From Leuconostoc mesenteroides subsp. mesenteroides (lineage in GTDB: Bacteria > Bacillota > Bacilli > Lactobacillales > Lactobacillaceae), in assembly GCA_009676745.1 (NCBI GenBank), contig CP046062.1:62001-126000 (forward strand): DNA of 64,000 nt, written 5' to 3'. The notes below the pieces were generated by a model that was given only the letters and a program-made list of their open reading frames with translations, did no database searches and was not told where the DNA came from. The first letter of the stretch is position 1. Every line of letters begins with the position of its first letter. The position numbers and the translations under genes are program-made. Shown one piece after another: positions 56,875-64,000 of this stretch.

Positions 56875-58275
56875 TTACTGCTTCGTAGCTTTCAAAAAAG
56901 CTACTTTTAATTCAGCATTGTCTTCTGGTGTACCCAACGCAATACGAATCCACTCAGGATTAAGTCGATCGTTGACTTGGAAACCTTGTTCTAATAATTT
57001 TTGACCAACCTTTTTCGTTTCGCCAACCTTTATCCAAATAAAATTAGCCTGCGATTCGTAAAACTTAAACTTGTTTTGAGTCAAGAATTCTTGAAACGTT
57101 TGGCGCTCTACTTGAAAACGTTGGACATTTTTTTGTAAATATTCTTGATCTAATACAGCAGCTGTACCACCAGCAATTTGATAGGTTGATAGATTATACG
57201 GTAAACGAACCGCTTGCATCGCAGTATACAGAGGATTTTGCATAATGCCATATCCAACACGTAAATTAGCTAAACCGTATGCTTTTGATAAGGTGCGTAG
57301 GACAACTAAGTTTGTGTACTCAGTTACCAAAGGTGCCACGGTAGCATCAGGTTCATCTACAAAATCATAGTAGGCTTCGTCCACTACTAACGTAATACTT
57401 GCTGGTAATTTGTCCAAAAAACGCTTAATAGCGCTAACTTTTTCGAATACCCCTGTTGGATTGTTAGGGTTAGCTATCCACACCATAGCAGTTTTATCAT
57501 CAATCGCATCTAAAATCGCATCGAAATCAACATGCCCATCAGCAGTATTAACGGGTATTTTTTTTGTTGTAGACTGTTCAATTTGTGCATGCATCGCGTA
57601 TTCGCCAAATGTCGGATCGGGAATAATAATATTTGATCCTGGCTCCAAGACAACACGAGTCAACAGCTCTATCAATTCATCTGCACCAGCACCAAATACC
57701 AAATGTTGTGGATCAACGTGATTTAACTTAGCAACCGCGTCACGTAGTTCTGTCGCTTGTCCATCTGGATAATAACCTAAAATATTATCGGAAACAGCAC
57801 GTACAGCTTGAGCTACTTTTGGTGATGGGCCATACACAGATTCATTAGCTGATAAACGAGCTAAATGCTGCAAACCATATTTTTCTTTTACGGTTTCTAC
57901 TGGTAATTCTGCTTGATAAGCAGCTAGAGCTTGAACTGTTTTTTTCATTTTCTTTTCTCCTCGCCAATTAGCGCGTTCGTGTAATATTGATTTTTTTCCT
58001 AAACGTGACCCTAATTCATCTTTAATATCATCTAAACTGATACCTTTTTCAACTAATAAGACCATTAAATGAAACAATAAATCTGAAGTTTCATAAATAA
58101 GCTCTTCATTATTATTTTTAGCACCAAGAATTACTTCAGTACTTTCTTCTCCTACTTTTTTAAGAATTTTATCTAATCCTTTTTGATATAGATAATCAGT
58201 ATAAGATCCTATTTGTGGATTTTGTTTGCGAACAAGTGCTTGTTCATAAAGTTCTTCAATTGTTTGTTGTGGCAT
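56875..58275 (-). CDS. hisEC: Fused phosphoribosyl-ATP pyrophosphatase / histidinol-phosphate aminotransferase (HisE-HisC)
   Basis: One open frame of about 466 codons encodes HisE (residues about 1-105: [42 protein letters not shown]). It then continues without a stop into HisC ([34 protein letters not shown], and the PLP lysine in [16 protein letters not shown]). At the junction the sequence GGAGAAAAGAAA-ATG is both coding and an apparent ribosome binding site for hisC, so HisC may also be made alone. ATG 58275 is chosen because AAAGGAG precedes it; the ATG at 58299 abuts hisI without one. It is the last gene of the operon. Confidence 0.93.
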   Translation of the reverse strand: MPQQTIEELYEQALVRKQNPQIGSYTDYLYQKGLDKILKKVGEESTEVILGAKNNNEELIYETSDLLFHLMVLLVEKGISLDDIKDELGSRLGKKSILHERANWRGEKKMKKTVQALAAYQAELPVETVKEKYGLQHLARLSANESVYGPSPKVAQAVRAVSDNILGYYPDGQATELRDAVAKLNHVDPQHLVFGAGADELIELLTRVVLEPGSNIIIPDPTFGEYAMHAQIEQSTTKKIPVNTADGHVDFDAILDAIDDKTAMVWIANPNNPTGVFEKVSAIKRFLDKLPASITLVVDEAYYDFVDEPDATVAPLVTEYTNLVVLRTLSKAYGLANLRVGYGIMQNPLYTAMQAVRLPYNLSTYQIAGGTAAVLDQEYLQKNVQRFQVERQTFQEFLTQNKFKFYESQANFIWIKVGETKKVGQKLLEQGFQVNDRLNPEWIRIALGTPEDNAELKVAFLKATKQ

Positions 58276-58299
58276 CATTTCTCCTTTTGGGTATGGCAT

Positions 58300-58698
58300 T
58301 TACTTTTGCGGAAAATAACCATCAGTCCATTTATTTGCAATTGTTGCTTGATTAGCATCAGCCAACGCTTCACCCTTTATTGTGTTAAAGAAACATGAGT
58401 AAGCATTGGTATGACACGCTGGCCCTGCAGGACTCACATGAATTAATATGGTATCTAAATCACAATCTAATGTCATACTAACGACCTGTTGTATGTTAGC
58501 CGAAATCTCTCCTTTATGCCACAATTCTTGTCGTTCACGAGACCAAAACCAAGTTTGTCCAGTACTTTTGGTTAATGAATAACTTTCTTTGTTCATATAG
58601 CCTAACATCAAAAATGCTTTCGTTTCCGCGTCTACAATGACAGCAGGGATCAAACCATTTTGACTTGGCTTGTTAAAATCCGGTTCAATTCCGATCAT
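58300..58698 (-). CDS. hisI: Phosphoribosyl-AMP cyclohydrolase
   Basis: This 132-residue metalloenzyme opens the purine ring of PR-AMP in histidine synthesis. Motifs are [38 protein letters not shown] (metal-binding aspartates) and [13 protein letters not shown] (zinc cysteines). It is separate from HisE, which is fused to HisC here. The start overlaps the hisF stop by 4 bp. Confidence 0.96.
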   Translation of the reverse strand: MIGIEPDFNKPSQNGLIPAVIVDAETKAFLMLGYMNKESYSLTKSTGQTWFWSRERQELWHKGEISANIQQVVSMTLDCDLDTILIHVSPAGPACHTNAYSCFFNTIKGEALADANQATIANKWTDGYFPQK

Positions 58699-59459
58699 AT
58701 ACGTATCTCCACACCATTATCTTTCAATGTTCGTTTCAAATTTGGTATTTTAATTTCACCGAAATGAAATACTGAGGCAGCTAGTGCTGCGTCAATTTTA
58801 GTTTTCTCAAATAAATCGACGAAATCTTGTGTTGAACCAGCCCCTCCCGAGGCTACTACTGGTACGTTCACAGTATCTGCTATTTGATTATAAAACTGAA
58901 TATCGTACCCATTTTTTGTTCCATCGGCATCCATGCTTGTGATTAGTAATTCACCAGCACCCCGCGCAACTAATTCAGAAGCCCATTCAATAGCATCAAG
59001 ACTTGTAGGTTTAGAGCCCCCGGAAATATAGACTCGATAAATACCAGCCGACTCATCCCATTTCGCATCAATAGCACCGACAATAGCTTGCGTACCAAAT
59101 ATTTTAGCTCCTTCAGTAATTAGCGCTGGCCTTTTTACTGCTTCAGAATTAACAAATATTTTATCAGCGCCCGCTTTAATTAAACGGTCCATGTCTGCTG
59201 TCGTTCGAATACCACCACCAACGGTCAAAGGAATGAATACTTCTCTAGAAACGGCATCAACGACTGACATAATAGGATATCGAGCTTCCAAAGTTGCTGT
59301 AATATCTAAAAAAACTAGCTCATCAGCGCCAGCAGCTTGATATGCTTTCGCTGATTCAACAGGATCACCTACTTCACGTAAATTAACAAAATTAACCCCT
59401 TTGACTACTCTACCATTCTTAATGTCTAATGCTGGAACAATTCGTTTGGTTAAAGTCAT
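58695..59459 (-). CDS. hisF: Imidazole glycerol phosphate synthase subunit HisF
   Basis: This 254-residue (beta-alpha)8 barrel makes imidazole glycerol phosphate from ammonia supplied by HisH. The catalytic aspartates are in [16 protein letters not shown] and [23 protein letters not shown] and [11 protein letters not shown] bind phosphate. It overlaps hisA by 4 bp, within a chain of coupled genes. Confidence 0.97.
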   Translation of the reverse strand: MTLTKRIVPALDIKNGRVVKGVNFVNLREVGDPVESAKAYQAAGADELVFLDITATLEARYPIMSVVDAVSREVFIPLTVGGGIRTTADMDRLIKAGADKIFVNSEAVKRPALITEGAKIFGTQAIVGAIDAKWDESAGIYRVYISGGSKPTSLDAIEWASELVARGAGELLITSMDADGTKNGYDIQFYNQIADTVNVPVVASGGAGSTQDFVDLFEKTKIDAALAASVFHFGEIKIPNLKRTLKDNGVEIRI

Positions 59460-60172
59460 CCATCCACCTCCCTTAATTGAGCTAGTGTCACATCGCCATC
59501 ATAAAGTGCGCGGCCGATAATAACATCGTGAATACCGCTTGTTTTTAAATCTGTAACGTTTTTTAGATTAGCAATGCCTCCGCTAGCTATAATATTACTT
59601 TTAGGAAATTTATTTTGTAAACGTGATAATAGTTGAATATTAGGACCTATAAGAGTTCCATCTCTGGCGATATCAGTGACAACAAAATTCGAAACACCTA
59701 CTGATAGCATAGCTTCAATAATATCATCAAAACTCGTATTAGAATTTGCAAGCCAACCTTGTGTGGCAACTTTTTCATCACGACCGTCAACACCGATGAC
59801 AATTTTGTCAGTGCCATACTTTACAACTGCTGTTCGCACAAGTTCCGGATGAGTCAACGCTGCTGATCCAATAATCACACGATTAATACCTATATTTAAG
59901 TATTGGCTAATTTGTTCAAGCGTTCGAATACCACCGCCAAGTTCAATAAACAAGTTTGTTTGTTCTCGCAAAGATTGAATGACATTTAAATTAACTGGTT
60001 TTCCTTCCTTTGCACCATCTAAATCAACCAAGTGTAAATGTTTTAAACCAGCATTTTCAATTTGTTTTGCCTGTTTCAATGGGTCTGGGTTAATTGTGGT
60101 TCCTTTTTCATAATCACCTTGATAAAGGCGCACTGATTGACCATTTAATAAATCAATTGCTGGAAAAATCAT
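59456..60172 (-). CDS. hisA: ProFAR isomerase HisA
   Basis: This 238-residue barrel paralogous to HisF has [20 protein letters not shown] (catalytic Asp), [10 protein letters not shown], and [15 protein letters not shown] (second Asp) with [11 protein letters not shown]. It isomerises ProFAR to PRFAR. It overlaps both hisH and hisF by 4 bp. Confidence 0.97.
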   Translation of the reverse strand: MIFPAIDLLNGQSVRLYQGDYEKGTTINPDPLKQAKQIENAGLKHLHLVDLDGAKEGKPVNLNVIQSLREQTNLFIELGGGIRTLEQISQYLNIGINRVIIGSAALTHPELVRTAVVKYGTDKIVIGVDGRDEKVATQGWLANSNTSFDDIIEAMLSVGVSNFVVTDIARDGTLIGPNIQLLSRLQNKFPKSNIIASGGIANLKNVTDLKTSGIHDVIIGRALYDGDVTLAQLREVDG

Positions 60173-60786
60173 ACGTTTTCTACCATTTTCTTAAAATTTT
60201 GCCAAATCTCTAAACCATCCTGTCCAGATTTTTCTGGATGGAATTGGGCACCAATCACATTTTTGTTAACCACAACACTTGGTATATCAACTTGTCCATA
60301 ATTAACAGTTGCCGCAATATATTTTGAGTCTGTTACTGCATAGTAACTATGTACAAAGTAAGTATATTTATCATTTATTGTTCTAGTGATTTGATTAATT
60401 TGACTCACCTTATTCTGATTCCATCCCATTTGCGGTACTTTGTAATGTTCTTGTTTAGGTAATTCAACTATTTGCCCAGGAATTAACCCAAGACCTGTCG
60501 TTTTACCAAATTCAGTTGATGAGTCAAAAAGTAACTGCATCCCTAAGCAAATACCCAACAGTGGCTTACCACTATTTGAAAAATGTTTTATTGGCTCAAC
60601 CAAATGACGTTCTCGAAGTTTATCCATTGCTGAAGAAAAAGCACCAACTCCTGGCACTACCAGACCGTCAGCAGTAGCAATATCGGCAGGATCTTGAGAG
60701 ACTTTAGCTTTTAATCCTGTATATTCAATTGCTTTCATAACATTTCTAATATTACCTGCGCCGTAGTCTACGATAATAATTGACAT
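60169..60786 (-). CDS. hisH: Imidazole glycerol phosphate synthase glutaminase subunit HisH
   Basis: This 205-residue class I glutamine amidotransferase has VDYGAGNIRNVMKAIEY, the nucleophile in PLLGICLGMQLLF, and the His-Glu pair in GAQFHPEKSGQDGL. It passes ammonia to HisF. It starts 18 bp downstream of hisB. Confidence 0.97.
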   Translation of the reverse strand: MSIIIVDYGAGNIRNVMKAIEYTGLKAKVSQDPADIATADGLVVPGVGAFSSAMDKLRERHLVEPIKHFSNSGKPLLGICLGMQLLFDSSTEFGKTTGLGLIPGQIVELPKQEHYKVPQMGWNQNKVSQINQITRTINDKYTYFVHSYYAVTDSKYIAATVNYGQVDIPSVVVNKNVIGAQFHPEKSGQDGLEIWQNFKKMVENV

Positions 60787-60804
60787 GTATTTCTCCTTAT
60801 TTTT

Positions 60805-61392
60805 TTAAATTCGTCCCTTGGTCGAATTAACCCCTTTAATTTCTGGATTGATAGTAACTGCTTGGCGCATTGCACGACCAACAGCTTTGAACATACTTTC
60901 AATTTTATGATGTGTATTTCGACCATATAAGACTTCAATATGAATATTGGCTCTTGCCTGATCAGCAAAGCCTTGCCAAAAATCTTCGACAACCTCTGTC
61001 TCAAAAGTACCCAATGTTGGTGTATTAAGTTCAGCATGCAAAACTAGGTAGGCACGCCCCGATAAATCAATTACTGCGCGTGTTAATGTTTCGTCCATAG
61101 GGACAAATTGGGCTCCATAACGCTCGATACCAACTTTATCACCCAAAGCTTGGTTAAATGCTTCTCCTAGCACAATACCAATATCTTCAGTCGTATGATG
61201 ACTATCAACTTGTAAGTCACCCTTGACATCAACTTGTAAACCAAAGCGGCCATGTTTAGCAAACAAAGTCAACATATGATCGATATAACCAATGCCAGTA
61301 TCAACTTTAATCGGAGTCTGTTCATCAATATCTAAGGTTATTTCAATTTGTGTTTCAAAAGTATTTCTCTTTATTGTTGCAGTTCTGGACAT
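60805..61392 (-). CDS. hisB: Imidazoleglycerol-phosphate dehydratase
   Basis: This single-domain enzyme of about 195 residues has two manganese-binding regions: YIDHMLTLFAKHGRFGL with DSHHTTEDIGIVLGEAF, and GRNTHHKIESMFKAVGRAM. The phosphatase domain fused in enterobacteria is absent, and no histidinol phosphatase was recognised in the window. ATG 61392 is set by AGGGGA upstream, 1 bp after the hisD stop. Confidence 0.96.
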   Translation of the reverse strand: MSRTATIKRNTFETQIEITLDIDEQTPIKVDTGIGYIDHMLTLFAKHGRFGLQVDVKGDLQVDSHHTTEDIGIVLGEAFNQALGDKVGIERYGAQFVPMDETLTRAVIDLSGRAYLVLHAELNTPTLGTFETEVVEDFWQGFADQARANIHIEVLYGRNTHHKIESMFKAVGRAMRQAVTINPEIKGVNSTKGRI

Positions 61393-61393
61393 G

Positions 61394-62671
61394 TTATTCC
61401 CCTCGACTTTCAATTGCTCGAGCGTGTGCTTCTAATCCTTCTTCACGAGCTAATACTGCGACGTCAATCGAATCAGCCAATAATGCTTCAGCAGAATATT
61501 GTAAATACTGAATGCGCTTTTGAAAATCCCAAACACCTAGTGGTGAACTAAATCGTGCTGTACCACCTGTTGGTAAAATGTGGTTTGGACCGGCTAGATA
61601 ATCACCAAGTGGTTCAGAAGCATATTTTCCTAAGAACACTGATCCGGCATTTTTAATTTTCGAAACATAATTATACGCATTTTCTAACTGTATTTCCAAG
61701 TGTTCTGGTGCTACAGCGTTCATCAAATCAATCATTAAATCAATCGTGTCAACCAAATATATGAAACCATTATTTTCAATTGCTTGACGTGCAATAACTT
61801 CACGAGGCAAGACTTTAAGCTGGTCTTCGACCTCCTTTGAAACTTTTGTTGCTAATTTTTCAGAATTAGTGATCAAAATTGCGCGTGCATTAACGTCGTG
61901 TTCTGCTTGTGAGAGTAAGTCTGCTGCTACATCCTTTGCACTTGCTGAATCATCAGCTAAAATCCCAATTTCTGATGGTCCTGCGATCATGTCAATATCT
62001 ACTTGACCATATACGTCACGCTTAGCCGTCGCTACATAGGCATTACCCGGTCCAGTAATTTTATCTACCTGTGGAATAGATTCAGTTCCATATGCTAAAG
62101 CGGCAATTGCTTGAGCCCCTCCAACTTGATAAATGCGATCCACCCCTGCTATTTTGGCGGCAGCTAAGACAGCTTGGTTTAAGCCATTTTTTTGCGGTGG
62201 TGTCACCATAATAATATTTTCAACACCAGCAATTTTAGCAGGAATAGCATTCATCAAAACAGACGAAGGATAGGCTGCAGTACCTCCAGGTACGTAAATG
62301 CCAACAGCTGATAGCGGCGTCACCTTTGTTCCACGAATCACACCATTACTAGGATTATCCTCAAAAGATTCACTAATCTCCAATTTGTGAAAGCTTCGAA
62401 TGTTATCTGCAGCTTTTTCTAGTGCTTTAATAACGGCTGGATTAAGCTGATTCAATGCCTCTTCAATCTGTTCATCGGTTACTTTTAAGTTGTCTAAAGT
62501 GACACCATCAAATTTTTCTCCATATTCTTTCAAAGCTTCATCGCCGTTTGCGCGAACATTTTTAATAATATCAGTTACACGAGCCTCTACTTGCGGATCA
62601 ACCGTCTTCTCTGTTTGCTGACGAATACGGGCTTTGATGGCTTCTAGTGATTCATTTTTAATAATATTCAT
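61394..62671 (-). CDS. hisD: Histidinol dehydrogenase
   Basis: This 425-residue zinc enzyme oxidises histidinol to histidine in two steps. Family segments include GIYVPGGTAAYPSSVLMNAIPAK, VDKITGPGNAYVATAKRDVYG, IAGPSEIGILAD, ADLLSQAEHD (zinc ligands) and GPNHILPTGGTARF. It overlaps the hisZG fusion by 4 bp. Confidence 0.97.
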   Translation of the reverse strand: MNIIKNESLEAIKARIRQQTEKTVDPQVEARVTDIIKNVRANGDEALKEYGEKFDGVTLDNLKVTDEQIEEALNQLNPAVIKALEKAADNIRSFHKLEISESFEDNPSNGVIRGTKVTPLSAVGIYVPGGTAAYPSSVLMNAIPAKIAGVENIIMVTPPQKNGLNQAVLAAAKIAGVDRIYQVGGAQAIAALAYGTESIPQVDKITGPGNAYVATAKRDVYGQVDIDMIAGPSEIGILADDSASAKDVAADLLSQAEHDVNARAILITNSEKLATKVSKEVEDQLKVLPREVIARQAIENNGFIYLVDTIDLMIDLMNAVAPEHLEIQLENAYNYVSKIKNAGSVFLGKYASEPLGDYLAGPNHILPTGGTARFSSPLGVWDFQKRIQYLQYSAEALLADSIDVAVLAREEGLEAHARAIESRGE

Positions 62672-64000
62672 TGTTCTTCCTCTTTCAGAATAGTAACAAG
62701 ATTATTGATTACTGTCGTAAGCTCTGATTGAAATTGCAGTAGCGAACCAGCACGAACAAGCATGTGTGTAGCTACTCGACCAACAGTATCATAAACTTGT
62801 AGATTATTTTCGCGCAGTGTATTTCCTGTCTGTGTAATATCAATGATGGCGTCCGACAAAGCAGTAAGTGGTCCAAGTTCTACTGAACCTTCTAACTTAA
62901 TTAACTCGACATCTTCCCCGCGATTACTAAAGTATTCAGCCGCAATTGTGGGATACTTCGTGGCAATGCGCTTTCGCGTTGATGTATCAAGATTAAAGCC
63001 TTTTGGGGCAGCGACAACGAAGTCTGCTTTCCCCGTCTGCAAATCAAGCATATCGTAATGATTTTGTACCTGCTCAGCTATTGTGTCAGAGCCAACAATA
63101 CCGACATCACCAATGCCACGATCAAGATATTTAACGACATCACTCGGTTTTACCAAAATAAAGCGATATTTTCCGTCAGCACTATCAAAGATTAATTTAC
63201 GTGCTGGATTTTCTAATAACGAAGTATCAATACCAGCCGCTTTCAATAATGGTCGTGCATTTTTTTCAACACGTCCCTTACCGAGTACCATTACAATAGG
63301 TTCTTGTGGTCTCATTTCTTCAGGTTTACGTCGCCAGTTAGCTAGAATGGTTTCAATATTTAACCCCATACCAACCGCTGGTAATGATTTATTTTGAAAA
63401 TTTTCTAGCAAACGGTCATAACGACCGCCACTAAATAAATAACGACCTAAACTCGGAACAAAACCACGTATAATTGTGCCAGTATAATATGGTTGTGGTG
63501 AAGCTGCTGCCAAATCAACCGTAACTGCAACTGATGGATAATGTTTGTGCGTGTATTCGGCTAATTCCAACCAATCGCTAATAATATCATTAACCGCCGG
63601 TATTTCTTGCAGTTGCCACATCACTGTTTCCCCATTTTCACCAAATGCTAATGGCCAATTAGCTAATCCTTTGGGAAAATCAGGAATAGTGACCCGAAGT
63701 TTCTCAAATACTGATACATTTTTTTGTTCGATTGCTTGCTTCAAACGTTGTCGTAAGTTTTGATCTAATTGCAAATTGTCTAAAACTACATCAATAAAAC
63801 GGGCATCACTCAAAACCACTTGTACATCAACAATCCCAAACTCTTGTGCAAATTTAAGCATCGTATCTAGTGCTTGAATTTCCGCTTCAAAACTTTGATC
63901 ACCAATAAGCTCAATACCCGCCTGCGTTTCTTGATTATAATCACCAGACAGGCTGTCCATTCGTCTAAAGACATCCCCTATATAATAAAGTCTAGACAAA
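62668..64000 (-). CDS. hisZG: Fused HisZ-HisG ATP phosphoribosyltransferase, N-terminus outside the window
   Basis: The frame runs to the window edge. The first part is HisZ, the histidyl-tRNA-synthetase-like regulatory subunit (LYYIGDVFRRMDSLSG, QAGIELIGDQSFEAEIQALD, YYTGTIIRGFVP, LFSGGRYDRLL). From about residue 230 it continues in frame into short-form HisG (IVMVLGKGRVEKNARPLL, LVKPSDVVKYLDRGIGDVGIVG, and the PRPP loop IDITQTGNTLRENN). HisZ and short HisG are normally separate genes forming a hetero-octamer. An ATG at the junction (MRPQEP) has no good ribosome binding site. About 90 residues of HisZ lie beyond 64000. Confidence 0.93.
   Translation of the reverse strand, partial: LSRLYYIGDVFRRMDSLSGDYNQETQAGIELIGDQSFEAEIQALDTMLKFAQEFGIVDVQVVLSDARFIDVVLDNLQLDQNLRQRLKQAIEQKNVSVFEKLRVTIPDFPKGLANWPLAFGENGETVMWQLQEIPAVNDIISDWLELAEYTHKHYPSVAVTVDLAAASPQPYYTGTIIRGFVPSLGRYLFSGGRYDRLLENFQNKSLPAVGMGLNIETILANWRRKPEEMRPQEPIVMVLGKGRVEKNARPLLKAAGIDTSLLENPARKLIFDSADGKYRFILVKPSDVVKYLDRGIGDVGIVGSDTIAEQVQNHYDMLDLQTGKADFVVAAPKGFNLDTSTRKRIATKYPTIAAEYFSNRGEDVELIKLEGSVELGPLTALSDAIIDITQTGNTLRENNLQVYDTVGRVATHMLVRAGSLLQFQSELTTVINNLVTILKEEEQ

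Noticed and set aside
60768..61037. Minus-strand ORF of 89 codons overlapping hisB
   Set aside because: It is a shadow of hisB in another frame without its own start signals or recognisable domain.
1..64000. Prophage, insertion sequence, tRNA or rRNA genes
   Set aside because: No transposase, integrase, terminal inverted repeat, tRNA cloverleaf or rRNA sequence was recognised on either strand.

Overview
The window looks like part of a low-GC lactic acid bacterial chromosome, most probably Leuconostoc or a close relative. This is inferred from the AT-rich sequence, the tig-clpX-engB order, the pncB-nadE and pnuC-nadR NAD-salvage pairs, PepV, anaerobic NrdD/NrdG and the compact histidine operon. 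No rRNA, tRNA, insertion sequence or CRISPR array was recognised.

Layout. (1) 1-9.3 kb is housekeeping on the minus strand: fmt (cut by the window edge), priA, a GNAT, nadR, pnuC, msrB, engB, clpX and tig. (2) 9.4-13.8 kb is a small defence island. It holds a type II restriction endonuclease, its Dam-like adenine methyltransferase and a GmrSD-type (DUF262) protein. The methyltransferase start codon is separated from its body by about 35.7 copies of a 7-bp repeat (250 bp). With this copy number the methyltransferase is out of frame, so the locus reads as a phase-variable restriction-modification system caught in the OFF state. (3) 13.7-20 kb is housekeeping: a 33-residue membrane peptide, pepV, a DUF2075 ATPase, nnrD, exoA, a DnaQ-like exonuclease, a GNAT and tsaE. 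(4) 20-27.8 kb is a sortase-assembled pilus operon: von Willebrand tip pilin, minor pilin, backbone pilin, then two class C sortases. Each sortase carries an extra C-terminal SpaA/Cna_B-like domain after its second membrane helix. A terminator-like hairpin sits between the backbone pilin and the sortases. A divergent AraC-type regulator is interrupted by an in-frame TAA inside its helix-turn-helix. (5) 29.4-50.4 kb is a complete accessory Sec (SecA2/SecY2) glycoprotein locus: a 2665-residue serine-rich repeat adhesin, a regulator, a small SecE/Asp4-like membrane protein, three glycosyltransferases (Gtf3-like, GtfB, GtfA), SecA2, Asp3, Asp2, Asp1 and SecY2. A pair of overlapping divergent promoters lies upstream of secY2. 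The rightward one is a perfect consensus and runs into a strong terminator about 225 bp away with no gene between, a candidate small RNA. (6) 50.7-56.6 kb holds nrdD-nrdG, pncB-nadE and a papain-like YiiX-type hydrolase. (7) 56.9-64 kb is the histidine operon in the order hisZG-hisD-hisB-hisH-hisA-hisF-hisI-hisEC. It contains two gene fusions, HisZ-HisG and HisE-HisC.

How the parts work together: the 20-50 kb stretch is a surface-adhesion island in which pili are polymerised by their own sortases. The giant adhesin is glycosylated by GtfA/B, probably extended by the Gtf3-like enzyme, and exported by SecA2/Y2 with Asp1-3. Its atypical LPRTN sorting signal presumably needs a housekeeping sortase outside the window. 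The most novel points are the phase-variable methyltransferase, the SpaA-tailed sortases, the broken pilus regulator, the bidirectional promoter with a possible sRNA, and the double fusion in the his operon.
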